Positions 55,749-63,092 of a DNA stretch of 64,000 bases are shown piece by piece. Source of the DNA: Torymus aiolomorphi (lineage: Eukaryota > Arthropoda > Insecta > Hymenoptera > Torymidae); assembly GCA_036365515.1 (NCBI GenBank), contig CM070874.1:208438297-208502296 (forward strand), read 5' to 3'. The notes beneath the pieces are model-generated. The model was given only the letters and a program-made list of their open reading frames with translations, did not search any database and was not told the DNA's origin. Position numbers and translations under genes: made by a program. The first letter of the stretch is position 1. Each line of letters opens with the position of its first letter.

Positions 55749-55998
55749 TTGACACTTTCTCGTGATAGTAGACGTATAGGAGAGCTACTTGGGGGTATCC
55801 TGGAGAAAACTCACAGGAGAGCTCGGATCCTAGAAGTCGCGGTCGTCCTCGACCGGATTTCTACTCTCGTAGTAGACGGAGGTATCCTGGAGTATATCCT
55901 CTCAGGAGAGCTCGTATCCTGGGCACAGCGATATAATACTTTCAATGCACCTGGACGTCTTGTACTAGTTCTTATAACTTGCGCACACTGAACTAGAA

Positions 55999-56375
55999 TG
56001 AGCTCCTCGATCGGCGTCTCGCCTTTTATAGGGATCGCGGCGCATGCGCAGAACGAATCAGAGAGCGCCGTGGCATTTTTCCAAGAATTCTATGGCGGTT
56101 TTAAATTGCGTCAGCCAATCAGAGAGCTCCGTGCAGGTCTCAACCTGTTAAAAGCGTTTTTCCAAGAATTCTATGCAGGTCTCAACCTCTCGAAACCGTT
56201 TTTCCAAGAATCCTATGCAGGTCAGCCAATCAGCGAGCTCCATGGGAGGCGGGGCTTGGTAGGAAGCGCGGTGGTGGGGGTAGAGCGCTCTGTACAGAGC
56301 GCTCGCTGCAGAGCGGTGGGGAAAGGTCCGCGAGGGCATATAAGCAGCGCATCGAGTCGAGGAGCTCATTCGTCA
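55999..56375. promoter_or_regulatory. Bidirectional promoter between PolB and X-right
   Basis: Minus strand: TATAAAAG starting at 56030, initiator TCATTC with A at 55999 (31 bp away). Plus strand: TATAAG starting at 56339, initiator TCATTC with A at 56368 (29 bp away). The 15-base initiator block TCGAGGAGCTCATTC is identical on both sides. Between them are two AGCCAATCAG (CCAAT) boxes, a GGGAGGCGGGGC GC-box and three direct repeats of TTTTTCCAAGAATYCTATG at about 56077, 56157 and 56200. This is well-formed metazoan core promoter architecture. Confidence 0.8.
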
Positions 56376-57038
56376 TGGATTACGTGGTGGACGTGCAGGG
56401 CTTCAAAGCCGCTGACAACGAGTTCGTCTTCAAGGAGGTGGCCATCGCTGCTCTAGAGAATGATGCTACACCGTGAGTGTACAGCTTCAAATCTCCCCAT
56501 CGATGGGAGGATCTAACTTGTAAGTGCAAGAGCACGAATCGCTGGCTAGAGTTGAACTATCACGGTATACCCTGGAGCTCTGGAGAAATCCCGTACACGA
56601 AGCTGGTGGAGAGTGTACAGTATGGTCTGATAGACGCGAAGAAGGTGTACGTCAAGGGGATGGAGAAGAAGAGGTGGTTGCAGGATATATTGTTAAATAT
56701 GTAAGTATACTTACCTCATAAATAATCTTTGTTTACTTTATCAAACGTAATTTTGTAGAACTATATGCAACGTCGAGGAGATGGGCTGTCCTTCGCTGCA
56801 GACACTAAACCGAGAGGAACCATATATACAGTGTACACATCATACCTTGGGAGATGAGCACTGCAACTGCGCCGTTCAGAACGTATTCGCATTGAAAAAG
56901 TGGATACTTGACAGCAGCAGCCGACCAGAGTCATCGATTGGCAGCTTCTACGTGAGCATCGACGACAAGGCCGTGGATGAAGTGGATTTAAGTCAATGTA
57001 AACCTCAACAAGTAATGTTAAGTGGAATGTATAATTAA
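56375..57038 (+). pseudogene. Maverick accessory gene X-right (VDxQGF family) with intron
   Basis: Exon 1 56375-56700, intron 56701-56758 (GTAAGTATAC...TTTTGTAG, 58 bp), exon 2 56759-57038. Splicing keeps the frame and places NVEEMGCPSL where X-left has DVSEMGFPPL. Conserved landmarks are VVDVQGF, NYHGIPWSSGE, VKGMEKKRWLQD, CTHHTLGDEHCNCAVQN and a C-terminal extension missing from X-left. A single TGA at 56474-56476 breaks exon 1. The 5' untranslated leader would be only about 7 nt. Function unknown; the HxxxxxxxCxCAxxN end may bind zinc or, with the acidic N-terminal motif, form an exonuclease-like site. Confidence 0.75.
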
Positions 57039-57050
57039 ATGTAATGATAA

Positions 57051-57110
57051 TGGAGAGGTAATTGTATGTGGTTGTACCTCACAGGTGGGAGCGATGGTTG
57101 GGGCTCCCAC
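57051..57110 (+). terminator. Two-hairpin 3' element, copy 2
   Basis: 17 nt after the stop of X-right. Hairpin A: GAGGTA...TACCTC (57055-57080). Hairpin B: GTGGGAGC - GATGGTTGGG - GCTCCCAC (57085-57110), 8 bp. Followed by an A-rich run containing AATAAA near 57120. Confidence 0.78.
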
Positions 57111-57400
57111 TATTTAAAAAAATAAAAAAATTGTTCCTCCATGAATTTTGAATTCCCGCCAGCTCTGTCGGATAGATGGAAACGGTGAAACGGATCAAAT
57201 TTTAGGAGTTTAATATGACTTTATTGGTCGATAATAGATTAATAAATTCATATCTACGTTAATTTTTAAAGTTTCGCGGGCGCTTCCACGCTCTGATGGT
57301 CTGCTATGAAGAGAGAGGGGAGTTTCTTAGAAATTCGTCTGCTTAAAAAATATATGCATTCCTGATAGTGAAAACCCATATAATGTAATGCACGTTTGGG
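57111..57400. other. Spacer between X-right and the SIM gene
   Basis: Contains a CCTCCATGAATTTT block at 57143-57156, which is the inverse of the start of the two-hairpin unit as seen in copy 4, possibly a truncated opposite-strand copy. Otherwise nothing recognised. Confidence 0.4.
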
Positions 57401-57436
57401 TATATAAGGAGCAGAGGACCAAAAAAATTATCATTC
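57401..57436 (+). promoter_or_regulatory. TATA-initiator promoter of the SIM gene
   Basis: TATATAAG at 57401-57408 and TCATTC at 57431-57436 (A at 57433), the same pair and spacing as in the PolB/X-right promoter. The ATG is at 57455. Confidence 0.75.
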
Positions 57437-57454
57437 GTCAATCAGTCAAGCAAG

Positions 57455-57703
57455 ATGCCACCTCTAGAAGTAATTCCCTGTCAGACCTGGTTCGCAACCG
57501 CCGAGGAGGAGATGGAGGTTGAGGAGGAGAGCGAGGGAGAAATGCTCCCAAATGGTTACTGGAGCGAGCAGTTCATCCTCTCTCTCTTCCTCAACCCCCA
57601 TCCCGAGGATGATGGTATGGTTGCGATCCTGGTCGAAGAGCCTGGAGGATGCTTCGGGTACCCTTTACACCCGCAGATCATCGACTTGACTGAGGACGAG
57701 TAA
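57455..57703 (+). CDS. Small acidic protein with C-terminal SUMO-interaction motif
   Basis: Intact 82-residue frame. The N-terminal third is very acidic (EEEMEVEEESEGE), the middle is hydrophobic/aromatic (YWSEQFILSLFL), and the protein ends PQIIDLTEDE, a textbook SUMO-interaction motif (I-I-D-L-T plus acidic tail). It has its own TATA-initiator promoter and a two-hairpin element 31 nt downstream, so it looks like a true gene. Viral proteins with such motifs often engage PML/SUMO-dependent host responses; a similar role here is inference. No homolog recognised. Confidence 0.65.
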   Translation: MPPLEVIPCQTWFATAEEEMEVEEESEGEMLPNGYWSEQFILSLFLNPHPEDDGMVAILVEEPGGCFGYPLHPQIIDLTEDE

Positions 57704-57733
57704 AAAGGGAAAAATGGGGGAGCAATGGTTTAA

Positions 57734-57775
57734 TGGAGTGCTCCACAGGTGGGGGCGGCGGTTGGGGCCCCCACC
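57734..57775 (+). terminator. Two-hairpin 3' element, copy 3
   Basis: 31 nt after the stop of the SIM gene. Hairpin A is reduced to TGGAG-TG-CTCCA (57734-57745). Hairpin B: GGTGGGGGC - GGCGGTTGGG - GCCCCCACC (57748-57775), 9 bp with a 10-nt loop. An A-rich GAAAAAAAT tandem repeat follows. Confidence 0.72.
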
Positions 57776-57782
57776 ACTAAAA

Positions 57783-57880
57783 AGAATGAAAAAAATGAAA
57801 AAAATGAAAAAATGAAAAAAATGAAAAAATGAAAAAATGAAAAAAATGAAAAAAATGAAAAAATGAAAAAATAATAATTA
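57783..57880. repeat. (GAAAAAAT)n low-complexity repeat
   Basis: Array of ATGAAAAA(A) units between the convergent hairpin copies 3 and 4. Confidence 0.9.
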
Positions 57881-57954
57881 ATTAATAATAATTATTTAAC
57901 AAAATACCACCCGCCCTCACGTGAGTGTAGGTGGTTGTCAAGTGTTGGAGCATG

Positions 57955-58045
57955 GCCTGACTTAGAGCCGGCACCGAGCCGACTCAGCAGTAGGCAGCGC
58001 GACGGCTGCCGCTCGCCACCTAGATGAGGGCGCGGAACTACACTC
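57955..58045. repeat. Internal ~85-bp repeat, also at 58681-58765
   Basis: Blocks GCCGGCACCG, GACTCAGCAGTAGGCAGCGC and GACGG-TGCCGCTCGCC recur in the same orientation about 725 bp apart, flanking the Pro-rich gene. This indicates a local duplication of TIR-adjacent sequence. Confidence 0.8.
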
Positions 58046-58098
58046 CCAGCACGGAGGAGTCCCGGCAGCGTGACGGCGCGAAATTTTTTTGGAAGTGA

Positions 58099-58153
58099 TG
58101 AGAGCCCCAACCATCGGTCTCACCTGTGAGGTACAACCATGAGCAGCTACCTC
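58099..58153 (-). terminator. Two-hairpin 3' element, copy 4
   Basis: Minus-strand sense, 26 nt after the stop of the gene at 58179-58574. Hairpin A: GAGGTA...TACCTC (58153-58128). Hairpin B: TGAGACC - GATGGTTGGG - GCTCTCA (58122-58099), 7 bp with one mismatch. An A-run precedes it and another follows. Confidence 0.74.
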
Positions 58154-58178
58154 TCCATGAATTTTTTTTTTTTTTTTT

Positions 58179-58574
58179 TTACAAACGTATTTTCTTTGGT
58201 CGAGTCTGCTTCCTAACACAAGGATCATCTCCGGGAGCGATGGCCAGAACGATCAACCTCCTCACCGGCTTCTTCCGTAGTGGGGGTGGAGGTGGTGCTT
58301 CCTCGTCGTCGTCGGAGAGGAACAGGTCCTGCTGCAACACCGACATTGGCAGCCGTGGCATCGACGGCCGCTGTTGGTACGGCGCAGCTGCTGCCTGCGC
58401 CATCTTCCGAGCTCTTCCAGCCAGCGGTGCCTTCATAGGTGGAGCCTTCCGCAGCTTTGCAGGCAGCGGGATGTCGGCCACTTTTACTGACGGCGGCGGT
58501 GGCGGGGCGGCGGCGGTGCCGCAAGAAGCTCCATCAAAGCCTACGATGGCATCGCTGTTGGAGGCTCTCGGCAC
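58179..58574 (-). CDS. Pro/Ala-rich disordered protein, unknown
   Basis: Open frame of 131 codons on the minus strand, rich in Pro, Ala and basic residues, with PPPPP runs, an acidic LSDDDEEA patch and a basic KKPVRR...RPKKIRL end that could act as a nuclear signal. There is no ATG near the frame start; the first codon is GTG. An overlapping frame (to 58846) encodes a similar segment (KVIELPLPPFA), so a frameshift near 58550 probably separates the true start. A hairpin element follows it, supporting a real transcription unit. Confidence 0.45.
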   Translation of the reverse strand: MPRASNSDAIVGFDGASCGTAAAPPPPPSVKVADIPLPAKLRKAPPMKAPLAGRARKMAQAAAAPYQQRPSMPRLPMSVLQQDLFLSDDDEEAPPPPPLRKKPVRRLIVLAIAPGDDPCVRKQTRPKKIRL

Positions 58575-58742
58575 ATAGCGAACGGCGGTAGAGGCAGCTC
58601 TATCACTTTCCTTCTAGGGTCGGAAAAGCGAAATGTGGTTTCACTGATGTTGAGCTGGCTGCCGAGGGACCGGGCCCGTTTTGACTTATAGCCGGCACCG
58701 CGCCGACTCAGCAGTAGGCAGCGCGACGGTTGCCGCTCGCCG

Positions 58743-59340
58743 CCTAGTGGAGCGCGCGGAACTCTCGGCGGCGCGAAATTTAAATTAAGAGTTAAGCAGC
58801 ATGGTAATTCGGATATAGTATACATAGCATATATAGTATATAGCATATAGAGTAAATAGTATATATAGTATATACAGTATAGTACATAGTATATAGTATA
58901 GCATATATAGTATATAGCATATAGAGTTTATAGTATATATAGTATATATAGTATAGTATATAGTATATAGTACAGCATATATAGTATATGGGATATATAG
59001 TGTATAGTACATAGTATTTGGGTTATCAACTGCCGGTAGACTGCCGGTAAGGTAGAGCTGGGTGATAATGCTCTGCTGATAAGGTAGAGCGTTCGGCCGG
59101 TAGGGTAGAGTTGGGTTATTGGCCTCCCTGCAATTACCGGCAATGTAGCGCTCTAAATTACCGACCGAGTTGGCCTCCCTACAATTACCATCCACCGGCA
59201 AGGTAGTGCTCTACCTTACCGACCGTGTTGGATGATTGACCTCCTGCAATTACCATCCACCGGTAAGGTAGCGCTCTACCTTACCGACCGAGCGCCAGCT
59301 CAGAGGGTAAGTGGGCTCGAACTCTCCTAGCTCACCTACT
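58743..59340 (-). repeat. Maverick right terminal inverted repeat
   Basis: Inverse of 39131-39822 with indels: tip block, iterons (GGTAGAGC / CTACCTTACCGAC), AT-rich TATATAGTATA tract at 58810-59020 and an inner GGAACTCTCGGCGGCGCG block. The AT tract is longer and the iteron count lower than on the left. Confidence 0.9.
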
Positions 59341-59526
59341 AATGTTTATTTGGAAAAAGATCAACACCAAGCGCTCCGTATATGTTAATACTATACTCAT
59401 ATTTTCTTTGGACGATTCTATTGGTATTTTCATGAAATACCCATGTTTGAAAATTATGTCGGTATTTCAGATCACTTTAAAGTTTATTCATATAACTTAT
59501 ATCTATATTTACAAATATCAAAAGAG

Positions 59527-59970
59527 CTAAAACAACTCGCTGCGAGCTATCCTCTGTAGCAGGCCCTGCATGAACTGCAAGTACGCGTCGTCTTTCGTCT
59601 TAATAGCGGGCTGAGCAGATTTCTGTGGCTATTGAACAGCCATGCACTCGTGTACGTGTATCTGTGACGGTTTCTTCTTGTCGTCCGTCGTCTTCACCGT
59701 GAGTGAAGTCGGTAGGAACCTCGCAACGTACGCCGCTAGGCTTCTGATCTGTGGCTTCACCCCAATCGTCGTTGGAGTTCTTGCCGGTATCTTTCTTTTT
59801 CCTTGTGATGAGTTTGTGATGAGGACGTCGGTGTCTTCTGTGCATTCGCCGTATTTGCCAAAGGTTGGAGGCATCGGCTGAGCCGATGGCATGCCCGGCA
59901 TCTGTGCGCCAAGGCGCACCATTGGCATCGGACCGCCCGATCGCCACATACGGGGCATGCCTGGTGGTGG
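59527..59970 (-). pseudogene. WBP11-like C-terminal fragment (host splicing factor retrocopy or last exon)
   Basis: The minus strand reads SPPPGMPRM..., GVKPQIRSLAAYVARFLPTSL, a KTTDDKKK stretch, an in-frame TAG near 59631, then KTKDDAYLQFMQGLL and a stop. This matches the end of WW-domain-binding protein 11 as I recall it (KPQIRNL-x-x-V-x-RFVPT-x-L-x-V and a final TKDDxYxxFM). An AATAAA lies near 59488 on the same strand. The upstream border is a stop or acceptor-like AG near 59967, and no further exons were found. The nonsense codon suggests a dead, 5'-truncated copy. The Maverick inserted just beyond its 3' end. Confidence 0.6.
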
Positions 59971-60019
59971 AGATTAGCACAAGATGAATAGAGCTAATAT
60001 TGAAAATAAAGCTAGGCAT

Positions 60020-61847
60020 AATTATTGCGTTGGAGTCTCATATTTCCCAATAAAGAATTGAAATTAATGTATAGAGTACTTTGAAAAACAGGAACATTAA
60101 TTTATACTATGTAAACAAAATTAGAATAACATTCTTTTAACTGATTTACACCGGCTATTTTTATAAAATATTTCCAGAAAACCATTCATTAATTATATAT
60201 AAGAATGGTGATCACTCTTAGAATGAAATTTCAATTCCGTTTAACGACACTTCTATATTCCATAGAAGTGCCAACACAAATGTTATTTCACATAACGACT
60301 TTCTATCTTTTTAAATTTAATACAAAGGTTCAGTGACAGTTTCATCACAAATTTTGGAAATAACTGAAGTACTTAGAATTTTATTCAAAATTTCAATGCT
60401 ACTGACACAGAAAAATGAAGTCTAATCATCCTAACCAGAAGCATTTACTGTCAAGGGTTTAAATGAACTTTTAGAAGTAGTGAAAGATATGCTAGGGAAA
60501 GATATGCTATCGTGCAGAAGAACATTCGCACTTTTCATTGCATCTGATTGCTATTACCATCATAATACACCTGTACATAAAGTTTGACATGGAAAATATA
60601 CAATCTTATGTAGTTTGTGAAAAAATAAAAATCGAGTCATATAATAATCAAATATCAATACAAGCATCAGTTCTATAAGCATTTAGAACTATACCTCGAC
60701 AGTAATAGAAAGTCAATTAGCAGATCAGGATACCCAAAACTGGTTTCAGTACAATTACAAAATGTAGAAAAAAGATTAGGTGCCGCCCAAGTACTGGCAA
60801 CGCTGCTGGTAACTAGAAATTAACATAATTATATGGATTTTTTCCCCTAGTAAGTAGGTTTTTTATTTCCGTTTTTTTGTGAAAAAAAACCGCGTCAAAA
60901 TGGCTATATCTGACCAAAAAGTCATTCTTATGACATATTAGAACGGTAATAATGATACCAAGACTGGCTATGAAATCTGTGTATTAAGTACTTTGATGTG
61001 ACAGACATTCTGAGGGGAACTAATGTACCCAGGCTAATATTAATTAGTAGAACTTACCCATAATACCAAGTATAACTTATTCATCTGGACCAAAATAAAT
61101 ACAAACACAGTATTCTGTTAATCAGAACATTGTTTCACTCCAAGCGCTGATCAGAAATCGTGTAGCTGCGCACATCACCATAAACACTGCTGGAGTACAA
61201 CCACAAATGCTGCAGCAACAGAAGTCAGACGTATGGCCAGGAGTAGACATTGAGACCTCAACCAAGATTTTCAGTTGAGGCAACATCTGGAGCAACAGCA
61301 GTCATCTCAGCAGAAAACAAAAATATCAGTCATTTATAATATTTTCTTTGGGGTGACATGGTTAAGTATCTAATCGAAAATTCTAGCAATTCACAAGAGA
61401 GAAAGAGCTGATATTAACACACTGCAAATTTCATGCTAGTATACTAGAAGAATAAGCTTGCTTAGCACGTTATCTTTCAGCAAAATATTAGTTTAGTTAA
61501 GTATAAAAATACTTGACAACGAAATCAAACCATATATTCCGTATTTCACACATACACTCTTACAGATTAGTTACTGATACATGCCCCAGTAAACCAAATA
61601 TTTAACGCAATGCATATTGCAAATTTGCTCTGTAAATCCGATAAAGACAGTCACATTACTGTATGCCAGGTTTGTACAGTGAGAAAAATCATGCTGCTGC
61701 TAGAATAAAGTCACCTGTCAGATGTACCAACCAAAGATATTTGCTGTATGTATTATTTACACTAGTTCTTTTTAGATTATGTAGTTTAGTGTCTAATTTA
61801 TAGGAGTATAAGAATTAATTAAAGCCTCTCCAATAATTTATATAAGT
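60020..61847. other. AT-rich non-coding DNA
   Basis: No open frame longer than background, no tRNA-like structure and no clear repeat boundary were seen. Short homopolymers and stops in all frames. Confidence 0.45.
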
Positions 61848-62188
61848 TGTTGGCGATATACGGCTTCATGCCGCCCCAGAAGCTAGAACACGAGAGAGAG
61901 GCGCCACCTGTTGGGCGCGGAATCAACCTCCTGCGCGAGAGCGCCGTGGAGCAGCTGCTCGCCGCACGCTCCGTCATTCTCGCTAGAGACTTCTGTCAGA
62001 ACAGTGTGCAGCACGTTTCTTATATAAATCTGTCCTTTTATATATGTTGTGAAGTATTGTGTTTTATATAAATAATTCAGAGGTTTATCATATCAGAGTT
62101 AATCAGAGATAAATAAATTTGATTAGTGCATAAACTTGTGAGTGTTTATTGTGCGTGCAAACCTCCGAGAACCCACTCCACTTCAACA
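61848..62188 (+). repeat. Copia-B 5' LTR (341 bp)
   Basis: TG...CA ends, a TATATAAA box near 62019, and AATAAA near 62110 about 78 bases before the end. The U3 part is GC-rich and the R/U5 part AT-rich. The second LTR is outside the window, so boundaries rest on motifs and the adjoining primer site. Confidence 0.75.
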
Positions 62189-62201
62189 GGTTATCGGCCC
62201 A
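62189..62201 (+). other. Copia-B primer-binding site (internal initiator tRNA-Met)
   Basis: GGTTATCGGCCCA directly follows the LTR. It matches, with one mismatch, the anticodon-stem complement of initiator tRNA-Met used by Drosophila copia (half-tRNA primer). Confidence 0.75.
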
Positions 62202-63092
62202 CGCCACGCTTCCATTGCCCTATATTGAGTTTTGTTTTCTTGTTTCTGTGGTGCTTGGAGGTCAGAGGAGCAGAGCGAAAGGTTCACGAGAATCAGAGTA
62301 AGTAAAGTTTTTTGTATTGTGCGTCAGAGAAAATGCCGCGCCGCGTGTGAACAATATTCGCGAGTGAAATCAAGTACCGTTCACGGGAGTGTTTGCGATA
62401 TGAGATTTGTATATTCAGAAACGGCTCGCGAATGTAAAATTCTCAGAGACCGCGGAGTGCGTGCATTTCGTTCTATAACGAACAAGGCACAAAAATCACG
62501 AACGCGCGTATAAAATGTGGATTCGGAGACCGCGAAGAAAAAAAGCCGAATTAAAGAAAACAAGAATCGCGCACGCGCGTTCGGAGAAATAGCGAGCGAA
62601 CGCACGCGTGCTACAAATATGCCGCGGTGATCATTGTGCGTGTTTCGGCGTAAACAAACAAGTCTCTTCTAGACGAACGGGACGCTGTGAGTTTGGAAGC
62701 CACAAAGCGCTATGCGTGATGTGGTATATGACATTGTCATACGCCGGGTATTGCGCGATATTAGTTGCGAGCAATGTTGGCATTTTTTTCTCTCTCTAAT
62801 ATAAGAGTGTATGTATATACGAATATATAGGTATATACATGCATGTTATAATATTAATTCAGAAAATACCTTTTTCTCCAAAATTTATGAAACAAATTAT
62901 GAACGATCAGCTCGTGCAGACTGAGATCGTGTATGCGATCGCCCGCACCCATAAAGTAACGGCGAAACCGCGGTGCGGCTAGTCGGTTTGGGAGAGAGTA
63001 CATGAGAGCGGAATGCATTAGGGCATAAAGATCGGAATATTAATTTGCTTTGCGATTAATATTCATGTGTGTACAAATAGAGTAAAGAGTAA
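62202..63092 (+). other. Copia-B leader
   Basis: About 900 bp without a supported frame. It is strikingly rich in CAGAG/TCAGAG pentamers, a bias that continues into gag. It includes a TATACGAATATATAGGTATATAC stretch near 62816. Confidence 0.5.

Larger units (their letters stand above)
39131..59340. mobile_element. Maverick/Polinton, degenerate, ~14.9 kb without the nested Copia
   Basis: The ends AGTAGGTGAGCTAGGAGAG (left) and its exact inverse (right) begin with AG and end with CT, as in Polintons. They are flanked by AACGTT (39125-39130) and AATGTT (59341-59346), a 6-bp target duplication with one mismatch. Inside are protein-primed PolB, retroviral-type integrase with chromodomain, adenain-type protease, FtsK/HerA-type ATPase and capsid-type genes, the diagnostic set. 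Nearly every gene carries stops, frameshifts or deletions, so this copy cannot move by itself. A Copia element is inserted at 44375-49642. Confidence 0.97.

Noticed and set aside
49978..56476. In-frame stops in Maverick genes read as a recoded genetic code or readthrough
   Set aside because: All three stop codons occur, together with frameshifts, deletions and lost catalytic residues, which is the signature of decay.
57455..58840. GC-rich plus-strand frames opposite the Pro-rich gene (58126-58578)
   Set aside because: Shadow of the minus-strand Pro/Ala codons; the hairpin element orientation supports the minus-strand gene.
59642..59881. Plus-strand 79-codon frame with Cys and hydrophobic residues
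   Set aside because: Antisense to the WBP11-like fragment, which has recognisable motifs on the minus strand.
61847..62071. Small plus-strand frame at the start of Copia-B
   Set aside because: Falls inside the LTR and crosses the predicted TATA box.
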